Source of the DNA: Thalassiosira profunda
Lineage: Eukaryota > Bacillariophyta > Thalassiosirophyceae > Thalassiosirales > Thalassiosiraceae
Length of the DNA stretch: 11,791 nt
NCBI GenBank assembly: GCA_036939355.1
Contig: JALLAP010000578.1
Span: 1 to 11,791, forward strand
Reading direction: 5' to 3'
Shown here: positions 1 to 6,050 of the stretch, one piece after another
How the letters are laid out: each line of letters starts with the position of its first letter
How positions within the stretch are numbered: the first letter of the stretch is position 1
Translations under genes and position numbers: made by a program
Notes under the pieces: generated by a model
Databases searched by the model: none
What the model saw: the letters and a program-made list of their open reading frames with translations, nothing else
What the model was told of the DNA's origin: nothing

Positions 1-692
1 AGCTGCTGATACCCGACTTTTCCTACAATCCACTCGACTGTTATCAAGACTTCCGAAACAACCCAGGGGGCGTGTTGGAAGTGGGTGGCAGCGCCGAGCC
101 AGATAATTACCCGCTGTGGGAACCCAAGGGCTCGTTTCCAACGGCCCCCGAACCAGTGGGAAAGGTGGCCCTGATTGGCCATTCGGCCGGAGGGTGGATC
201 TGCAGAGCCTACCTGAGCGATCGAAACTACGGAGGCAAATCGTACGACGGCAAGCGATTTATTCATTCTCTAATAACATTGGGATCTCCGCACGGCAATG
301 CGCCAGGACCGGCGTTCAAGGGAATCGAGTGGTTGAACAACGAAATCATGGACTCCAGCAGTGGCGTCCGCGCGCTGGCCGTGGGTGGCAAGGGCTACCG
401 AGGCGACTCGAGCGGGCAGCTGACCCAAAATGCCTACTCCTTTTGCTGCCCCGTGGGATCGGACGGGACGCAGTACGATGGAGATGGCGTCACTCCGATA
501 GAAAGTGCATTGGCAATGAAAGACTTCGTTCCTCACGCAGATACGATGATATTGGACGACGTGGGCCACTTCTGCTGGAGCGACGTGTTGGGCGGCGAGA
601 CGTTGGCGCCGGAACTGACGCAATATCACAAGGAGGGACGGCCGTGGTACGGCGACGAGCACATCATCGAGAAGTGGGCGGGATGGTTGTGA
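1..692 (+). CDS. Alpha/beta hydrolase (lipase/esterase-like), 5'-truncated
   Basis: The frame is open from base 3 to the TGA at 690-692, giving 229 visible residues; the start lies outside the window. A nucleophile elbow G-H-S-A-G-G places the likely catalytic Ser at visible residue 61 (codon 183-185). It is followed by a segment ending T-L-G-S-P-H-G, as in alpha/beta hydrolases related to plant plastid esterases and PGAP1-like lipases. Downstream, Y-D-G-D-G-V-T-P (about residues 158-165) offers the acidic residue, and D-D-V-G-H-F (about 185-190) offers the catalytic His at 189. The order Ser-Asp-His fits the family. Substrate and location cannot be told, because any targeting peptide would be in the missing N-terminus. 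The gene is convergent with the cytochrome b561 gene, with a 170-bp spacer. The family call is firm; the exact subfamily is inferred from recalled plant homologues. Confidence 0.85.
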   Translation, partial: LLIPDFSYNPLDCYQDFRNNPGGVLEVGGSAEPDNYPLWEPKGSFPTAPEPVGKVALIGHSAGGWICRAYLSDRNYGGKSYDGKRFIHSLITLGSPHGNAPGPAFKGIEWLNNEIMDSSSGVRALAVGGKGYRGDSSGQLTQNAYSFCCPVGSDGTQYDGDGVTPIESALAMKDFVPHADTMILDDVGHFCWSDVLGGETLAPELTQYHKEGRPWYGDEHIIEKWAGWL

Positions 693-862
693 TGAATTGC
701 GAAGTAGGGGCAGTGGCAGCACTGGGAATCTGCGTCTATCAAACAGAGAAGAGAAAGAAGTCTACTCCGCTGATACCTCTATCGCTATCGTGTTTGGCTG
801 ACTCCAAAAAGCTGATCACAACTCAGCCAGCCTCCTGCAATAATACCCTCCACTTGAACCTA
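693..862. other. Convergent 3' spacer, hydrolase / cytochrome b561
   Basis: 170 bp that must hold both 3' UTRs. Apart from a weak 6-bp inverted pair (GGCTGA ... TCAGCC near 796-830), nothing recognisable is present. Confidence 0.6.
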
Positions 863-1612
863 CTACTGCTCAATTGCAACATCTTCGAGATCTCCGATCT
901 CGAAAGCCGCCTCCGGAGGCGTCTCCACGTCTCCACTCATCGATTGCTCTTGCTCCTTGGCATTCTCGTACGGCTCCGGGGCCACGGCCGCATCGGTGGC
1001 ACGTTTGTCGTACAGTGTCACCACCAGCACTGTCACAACGGCAGTGGCGGCCAGCGCCCCAATGAACCCTCCTGCATACTTCTCATTCTCGCGATACAGT
1101 CCAAGATCGTAGTATTGCGGGCTCTTCACCGCGGCAATGTGCGTACCTGTCTCGCACGCAACCAGCCCGCAGAAGATCCAGAGAAACCCCAGGTAGCGAT
1201 GCGCGAGGTGCCCAACTTTCAGCCACGTCGAGGTGTCAGGAGAGTTCCCGAGGTTCTCCTTTTTCATGAATGCAACTAGAAGCACCTGCAGGATGAGCCC
1301 AGCCGTAGCAATGGTGCCAATAACAGCGTGCGCCATATTGAAGGAGTGCACATTGGGCCTCGAGAAGGTAGAGAAGCGCTTTATGCCGTATCCAAAGCCG
1401 GTCAGCGCAAGGATGACACCAAGCAGGCCGGAGGCGAGAGCATGGTAGTGGGGGTACTCGCCAGGGCGGTGCCGTTTCGTATGCGTCCAGATGAGAGTGC
1501 CGGTCGGTATCAGGAAGGCCCAGCTCCAAATCAAGAGCCAGGCGTGCACCGATATCTCACCGCTGCGTTCCACAGGGTCGTATTTCAATTCACGTTCCCA
1601 GTCCATGATCAT
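863..1612 (-). CDS. Cytochrome b561-domain transmembrane protein
   Basis: A 249-aa membrane protein. The ATG at 1612-1610 is the first in frame; the open frame continues upstream to a TGA at 1834-1832 but contains no earlier ATG. A second ATG lies two codons on. Five hydrophobic helices are visible at about residues 22-42, 56-77, 93-116, 137-154 and 180-201. Candidate haem-ligating histidines open the helices: H23 (V-H-A-W-L), H57 (Y-H-A-L-A), H95 (M-A-H-A-V-I-G) and H138 (L-A-H-R-Y-L-G). These match the four-His pattern of the cytochrome b561 / ferric-reductase-like fold, which carries electrons across membranes, often from ascorbate. No DOMON domain is attached. The C-terminal tail of about 48 residues is acidic and probably extramembranous. 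It resembles stand-alone b561 domains of fungi and algae; the physiological donor and acceptor are unknown. Confidence 0.86.
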   Translation of the reverse strand: MIMDWERELKYDPVERSGEISVHAWLLIWSWAFLIPTGTLIWTHTKRHRPGEYPHYHALASGLLGVILALTGFGYGIKRFSTFSRPNVHSFNMAHAVIGTIATAGLILQVLLVAFMKKENLGNSPDTSTWLKVGHLAHRYLGFLWIFCGLVACETGTHIAAVKSPQYYDLGLYRENEKYAGGFIGALAATAVVTVLVVTLYDKRATDAAVAPEPYENAKEQEQSMSGDVETPPEAAFEIGDLEDVAIEQ

Positions 1613-1873
1613 TGTTTGGTTTGCCTGTTTTATGTGCGGGGTGCTTGCCTCCTCTCTCTCAGCTCTAAGGGTTCGCTTAGCTGGAGTCGTGGTCGTGAGA
1701 CTCAATATTTGGGGTTCTCGTCGCTTGATTGAGTCGAGTACGGACAGAGCTGGCCGGTCCGTTGGCGGGGGTCCGAGGCATATGTGCCCTGTGCTCCTTA
1801 ATTCTCTTGTGAGATGAATAATGGCTCTACATCAGTTGCAATTGCCGTTAGATCCAACTCACTATCTTGTCGA
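1613..1873 (-). promoter_or_regulatory. Spacer between trmB 3' end and cytochrome b561 start
   Basis: 261 bp transcribed in one direction. It serves as 3' flank of trmB and upstream region of the b561 gene. A purine-rich GAGAGAGAGGAGG tract lies on the minus strand shortly upstream of the ATG at 1612. No core promoter motif was recognised. Confidence 0.5.
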
Positions 1874-2938
1874 TCATGAATCGAAGGTAACCCCGTTCCT
1901 CTTGAACAAGGTCCTGTAGATTGGCAGCCCCTGCTTGAGCACGCTCACCTCCCGCTCGGTGGGTACGCCCAGCGGATTGGACATCCCGTACACCTGATCA
2001 TCCTTTGCCCCATTAGGATCGGCCCATTCATCAAAGTATCGCTCGCCGTCCTCCTCCACGAACCGCTCCCGCATCGCCTCCAGGGCATCCAATATGTCGC
2101 TCTGCAAAAATACGACATCGCCCTCCTTCATGAATTGCGCCAGCGTCGCCACCAGCGCGGGCGTGACCACCCGCCTCTTGTTGTGGGCCTTTTTGAAGTG
2201 CGGATCGGGAAATTGAATCGACACGAACGCCGGCCGGTTGTCCCCTTCATTTGCAGCATCGGCCGATTCCTGATAGAGCGTCAAGAGCCTTCCCAGATCG
2301 ACGTTGGCGTTGCATCCCACGAACGATAGATTGCCATTCAACCCCCGCTTTTCCACTCTCGCCTGGGCGTATTGGCTGACCCCGGGCCGGATCTCTAACC
2401 CTAGGTAGTTCATTTCGGATGGCAGCCAATCGGATGTTGTATCCTCAAACAGATCCTTTGATAAATTCATGTAATCGTCATCCTTGGCCTCCTTTTCCCT
2501 TCCGCCGTGACGCCGTCCCACCAGCTCGAGCAGAAAGCCCCCCTTCGCGCAGCCAATGTCAAGAAACAGTGGCAAATTGACATTGTCAAAGTCGGAATGC
2601 GGCCACTGCTGTGGCAGATCGGCGGGCATTTGGAACCGCCGGCTGAGCGGGTTGACGTGCTGCCGAAACCGCGCGAAGGCCTTTGACGACGTGTTTCGCG
2701 GCTGGGCCGTCGACCATGGCGGGAGATATCGCTCTTCGTCGTCGTCGTCGTCGTCTGTTGTTGGTGGCGGCGGCGATGTCTCGGCGTCGGTGGTGGAGTG
2801 CCGTCTCGATGGACATGTCTGATGGCTGGCGCAGGGAGTAACGAATGAGGGCGTTGCAGAGGAGACGGCGAGCCGTCGGGAGGCGGCCGTTCGTAGGCAC
2901 AATGCGAGCGCCATGGTCGTCCAACGTCGCGGCAACAT
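1874..2938 (-). CDS. trmB: tRNA (guanine-N7)-methyltransferase, plastid-type TrmB
   Basis: An intronless 354-aa protein; ATG at 2938-2936, TGA at 1876-1874. TrmB uses S-adenosylmethionine to methylate N7 of G46 in the tRNA variable loop. Motifs in order: D-I-G-C-A-K-G-G at 127-134 (SAM binding), N-Y-L-G-L-E-I-R at 177-184, F-P-D-P-H-F-K-K-A-H-N-K-R-R-V-V at 243-258, L-Q-S-D-I at 278-282, P-T-E-R-E at 326-330 and G-L-P-I-Y-R at 337-342. The D-P-H-F form of the third motif and the N-P-x-G-x-x-T-E-R-E ending resemble the plant plastid enzyme as I recall it. The first 50 residues lack acids except near their end and are rich in Arg, Ser, Thr and Ala, so organelle import is likely (inference; no clear diatom ASAFAP motif). 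Residues 62-69 are an acidic run partly encoded by a (GTC)6 repeat. Residues 141-174 form an acidic insertion between motif I and the next strand. The promoter is shared divergently with the sensor kinase. Confidence 0.92.
   Translation of the reverse strand: MLPRRWTTMALALCLRTAASRRLAVSSATPSFVTPCASHQTCPSRRHSTTDAETSPPPPTTDDDDDDEERYLPPWSTAQPRNTSSKAFARFRQHVNPLSRRFQMPADLPQQWPHSDFDNVNLPLFLDIGCAKGGFLLELVGRRHGGREKEAKDDDYMNLSKDLFEDTTSDWLPSEMNYLGLEIRPGVSQYAQARVEKRGLNGNLSFVGCNANVDLGRLLTLYQESADAANEGDNRPAFVSIQFPDPHFKKAHNKRRVVTPALVATLAQFMKEGDVVFLQSDILDALEAMRERFVEEDGERYFDEWADPNGAKDDQVYGMSNPLGVPTEREVSVLKQGLPIYRTLFKRNGVTFDS
2738..2755 (+). repeat. (GTC)6 trinucleotide microsatellite inside trmB
   Basis: Six perfect GTC units on the + strand read as Asp codons on the - strand. 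They encode most of the acidic run in the low-complexity linker between the targeting region and the methyltransferase domain. Being a triplet repeat, length changes would keep the frame. Confidence 0.9.
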
Positions 2939-3079
2939 CGTGCTAGGCGGCGGCGGTTGCTTTGAGGGTGATGGGTGATGGGAGAGAGAAATAATGAGTG
3001 GCTGAAAATGAACGGCGAAAAAAGTTGCAAAGATCCGCTAATGGTTCTAGAAGCTTGCATGCCGCTTGGATGGCGTGCG

Positions 3080-3097
3080 CACTGAGTGCACTCAGTG
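3080..3097. promoter_or_regulatory. Perfect 18-bp palindrome in the trmB/CSK divergent spacer
   Basis: CACTGAGTGCACTCAGTG equals its own reverse complement and ends 27 bp before the CSK ATG (3125). The bases just outside do not pair. The two half-sites (TGAGTG) meet without a spacer, as in sites for dimeric transcription factors such as bZIP proteins. No specific factor can be assigned. It could also lie in the 5' UTR, since no transcription start can be read from the sequence. Confidence 0.45.
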
Positions 3098-3124
3098 GGC
3101 CAAGAGGTGACGCTGCACGGGGCG

Positions 3125-5193
3125 ATGCAGGACACGGAGGCCTTGACGCCCTCGGTGCGTCGTCGGAGGCGGGCGGGTGCGGCGGCGCTGTTGATTTGGC
3201 CGGCCGCAGTGTCTTTTTGCCTCGCCGATGCGACGGTGCACCTGAACGTGATGGGAGCAACGCCCGCCTTCATCTCGCTTCGCATGTCCTCCATCCACCA
3301 ACGGCGAGGGCGGGCGAGGTCTCCCAGCGTCAAGAAGCTGTCGTCGCTGTCGTCGACGCCCTTTCCTAACGCGGCTGGAACTGCGAGGAATAGACACAAT
3401 CGCCCACGCACGCAACAAAATGCGACATCATCGTGGTCGGCCGGACTGATGGGGGGAGACGAGTACGAAGAGGAAGCAGCGATGCCTCGCGGGCGGCAGA
3501 GTCCGCTCCCGGCCATGCCCTCGCCGCTGTTTGCCACCTTGGCGCAATCGCAGTTCGAGCTGCTATCCAACTCGCTGGTGCACATACCGAATGCATCTGA
3601 GAATGGGAAGGGAGAACCATCTGGGCCCAAAATCAGTTCGATGGTGCTCTACCTCCCCAAGGAGAACCAGAACACGGGCCAGCTGGAGTTTGTGCCCGCG
3701 GTGACCTACCCCAATCCGTCTTCGGAGCGCGTGTTCATTGCGTCGGATGCGTCGAAGGAGGGCATCCACCAGCCGCCGACGGTGCCCTCGATGGGAGTGT
3801 TGGGACTGCCGGGCTTCTTCCCGGCGAAACAGCTGATACCCTCGTATCCCTTCGTCAGCTCTTCGACTGACAATGGCGCCGAGGAGAATGGGGGAATGTT
3901 CACGACTGCATCGCAGGATAGCCCGGTCAGCGTGAGCGTGGTGGAGGAGATGGCGAATTCGCCCGGTCCGTCATCTCTCTCGGTCACTCTTTTCAGCGGC
4001 TTGGATACGTTGGGCGTGTTCTGGTTGTGGCCTTACAAAAGCAGTGACGATCGACAAAACGACTGGAAATGGACGTCCAACGACAAGCTGCAAGTGACAA
4101 GAGCGGCGAAATCGCTGGCGCTGGCATTATCGATGGACAATGAGCGGGCGTCGACGCAAATGGCAAACGAACAGTTTCGAGTGGCGATGGCCGACAGCTT
4201 GCATCAGGTCAAGAGTCCGCTGCAGGCTTTGCGAACGTTTGGAAAGTTGCTGCAGCGCCAGCTGGCGGAGGAAAAATGGCAAACGAACAGTTTCGAGTGG
4301 CGATGGCCGACAGCTTGCATCAGGTCAAGAGTCCGCTGCAGGCTTTGCGAACGTTTGGAAAGTTGCTGCAGCGCCAGCTGGCGGAGGAAAATGCAGACGG
4401 AAGGGTAGGCACAGTGATGGAACGAGTGCCAATGTCCACGAGGAGACAGCAGCAGGCATTGCGCTTGGCCGAGGACATGATGTCGCAAGGAGAGCGCGTG
4501 GTGGATTTGATCGAGCCGATGGATTCCCTGGTGCATAATGGTGGACGCTATTTGCTGCGAGGAGACATCAAGGAGTCGCCAGCAGGGCAGTTGATTCCGC
4601 TACCCACAGAGACAGCAAACCAATACCAGCTCCCGCCCTCGATGCCAGTCCTGGGTGACTTTCAAATGGAGACGGCATTCCCTCAGGATGTCCTTGGATC
4701 CGTAGTCTACGCATCCCAGGCAATATCGAGGGAGAAAGGTACCAACTTTGACGCCGTAGGCTTCGAGCCAGACAACCTCGACCTGCCTAAAGTCACGATT
4801 TGCCAGAAGCACTTGAAGGAGGCAGTCTCGAACCTTTTAGACAATGCGATCAAGTACGCGCCGTGTCGACGGCCCGGGAAGAAGGGGCGGCCGAGAATAC
4901 CCCAGATCAAGGTGACGTTGGTTTCAAACGAGCCACCGCTGACGGCAGGGGCTATGCTGTACATTGAGGACAATGGCCCGGGAATACCGGAGTCGGAACG
5001 CGACAAGGTATTCGAGCGCGGGTATCGCGGAGAAGCGGTAGAGGACTCCGTGGAGGGGAGCGGATTGGGGTTGTCGATAGCGAGAGAAATCGTATCGCGG
5101 ATGGGCGGGGTGCTGGATCTCGTCGAAGGACCAAACAAGCTCGATGGGACGGCCGTGCGCATAATTCTGTTTCGAGACCCGGAGCTGGAATGA
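3125..5193 (+). CDS. CSK: Chloroplast sensor histidine kinase (CSK/Hik2 family), frame interrupted by a 116-bp tandem duplication
   Basis: CSK is the plastid two-component kinase that reports plastoquinone redox state to plastid gene expression. The ATG at 3125 is the first after an in-frame TGA (3083-3085). Read as 3125-4207 joined to 4324-5193, the product is 650 aa. A basic stretch plus hydrophobic segment (about 12-36) suggests a signal sequence of bipartite plastid targeting. A GAF-like sensor spans about 130-340. The H-box has S-L-H-Q-V-K-S-P-L-Q-A-L-R-T-F with the phosphoacceptor at H360, which land-plant CSK is known to have lost. The ATPase domain shows N-L-L-D-N (531-535), D-N-G-P-G-I-P (from 577) and G-S-G-L-G-L (606-611). 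The genomic frame without splicing stops at 4406-4408, giving a sensor-plus-H-box protein of 427 aa. A separate ATG at 4276 opens a 305-aa kinase-only frame ending at the normal stop. The GAF region has no cysteine. Confidence 0.87.
4158..4391 (+). repeat. Perfect 116-bp tandem duplication over the CSK H-box
   Basis: Bases 4158-4275 match 4274-4391 at an offset of 116 without a mismatch, overlapping by 2 bp of A-tract at the junction. The unit codes for the H-box helix including the phosphoacceptor histidine. Since 116 is not a multiple of three, the second copy shifts the frame. Perfect identity means a very recent event, gene conversion, or an assembly duplicate. There is no N at the junction. 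Confidence 0.97.
4208..4323 (+). other. Candidate intron created by the duplication (CSK)
   Basis: The unit holds a single AGGT. In copy 1 it gives CAG|GTCAAG at 4207/4208; in copy 2 it gives CATCAG|GTCAAG at 4323/4324. Removing 4208-4323 (116 bp, GT...AG, phase 0) leaves exactly one copy and restores the whole 650-aa frame. The donor GTCAAG is weak compared with GTAAGT or GTGAGN at other introns in the window, and the 3' end has only a modest pyrimidine content. Splicing is therefore possible but not shown. Confidence 0.45.
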
Positions 5194-5275
5194 GCGCAGA
5201 CTGAAACACCAGAATGCGAATCAGCCATCCGCGGCGCAAAGAGGCGACAACAATCTACTTTGCTTAGAGACAACA

Positions 5276-5799
5276 CTACTTTCCCAGAAGGAGTGAGAAT
5301 TCGTCAAACTCGATCTCTCCGGAGCCGTCGGTGTCGATTTTGTTGATCAGCTCTTCAATATCGATGGTCAATCCAAAGTCGTGCTTGATGATCTTTATCA
5401 TCGTCGCCTTCAAGACGTGGCCGCTCTTGTCGGGCTGGCCGCCGCAGGCCACAAACGCATCAACCATGTCATTCTCGTCGTCGAGGTTCTCGGCGCGGTT
5501 CTTCTGGCTCTCGACAACCTTGAGAAATTCGCCAAAGTCGATGGAGCCGCTCATATTGTCGTCCACCGCACTTATAATCTGAAAGAGCTCGTCTTCGGTT
5601 GGCGCTTGGCCCATGGCTTCGAGGACCTGCCGGAGCTCCCAGACATCGATTGTGCCGCTCCGGTCCTTGTCGAAGGCCAAGAAGGCTTGGCGGCAGCCGT
5701 CTGCAGGAGAGAAGATGTCGATTGACACGTGTGTGAGCGTTGGCAAAAGGTCAGGAATAGAAGCAAACACTTACCAATGTCCTCCTGGCTCAGCACCAT
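5276..5799 (-). CDS. Four-EF-hand calmodulin-like protein (possible axonemal dynein LC4-type)
   Basis: Two exons, 5799-5775 and 5700-5276, join to 149 aa, the length of calmodulin. The start ATG at 5799-5797 begins M-V-L-S-Q-E-D-I-D. EF-hand loops 1 (D-K-D-R-S-G-T-I-D-V-W-E), 2 (D-D-N-M-S-G-S-I-D-F-G-E) and 4 (D-T-D-G-S-G-E-I-E-F-D-E) have the ligand positions for calcium. Loop 3 (G-G-Q-P-D-K-S-G-H-V-L-K) lacks the first Asp and the position-12 Glu, so it is probably inactive. The pattern with a G-G-x-x-D-K-S-G third hand followed by F-G-L-T-I-D-I recalls the calcium-binding outer-arm dynein light chain LC4 and related flagellar proteins rather than true calmodulin. That would fit a centric diatom with flagellate sperm; this subfamily call is from memory. 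The 3' end faces the CSK stop across 82 bp. Confidence 0.82.
5701..5774 (-). other. Intron of the EF-hand gene (74 bp)
   Basis: On the minus strand it starts GTAAGTGTTT after codon fragment G and ends in CTCTCCTGCAG. Splicing joins ATT-G to AC, giving Ile-Asp and leading straight into the first EF-hand helix (phase 1). Reading through it from upstream would not give the calmodulin-like N-terminus. Confidence 0.88.
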
Positions 5800-5844
5800 C
5801 TTTGCAAAGCGAAAGAGGTAGCGCAGCAGAACGCTCAGCCCGTT

Positions 5845-5887
5845 ACAGAAGCAGGGGAGGAAGACGAAGACGACTCCCTGCTTCTGT
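5845..5887. repeat. 12-bp perfect inverted repeat upstream of the EF-hand gene
   Basis: ACAGAAGCAGGG (5845-5856) and CCCTGCTTCTGT (5876-5887) are exact reverse complements separated by 19 bp. The structure lies 46-88 bp upstream of the EF-hand ATG, inside the 251-bp spacer that also serves as 3' flank of the BspA-LRR gene. It could form a 5'-UTR hairpin, bind a dimeric factor, or sit near the 3' end of the upstream transcript. The sequence alone does not decide between these. Confidence 0.5.
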
Positions 5888-6050
5888 CTGACGGCAGAGG
5901 AGGGAGACGAAAATTCGGACCAATTCAAATGATATCAATTGGCATATCAGTTGTGTCGAAGTGATACTTGCTGTTTTCAGCGCCTCCCACCACCTCCAGT
6001 CTTCCCTTTCGTTGCGCAGAACCACAGAAAACCATCGTGGTATCGACCGT

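Noticed and set aside
116..1279. Long plus-strand open frame (387 codons) over the hydrolase and the b561 gene
   Set aside because: It reads a different frame of the hydrolase and then the antisense of b561. It has no domain and crosses a convergent gene pair.
3046..3063. Polylinker-like string (XbaI, HindIII and SphI sites in a row)
   Set aside because: A 13-base match to a common cloning polylinker is present, but flanking sequence does not continue as vector and runs smoothly into the divergent spacer. Treated as coincidence.
2467..3630. Long minus-strand open frame (387 codons) across trmB and the CSK 5' half
   Set aside because: It is antisense or out of frame to two genes with clear homology, has no recognisable domain, and is rich in Arg/Pro/Ser as expected for shadow frames in GC-rich coding DNA.
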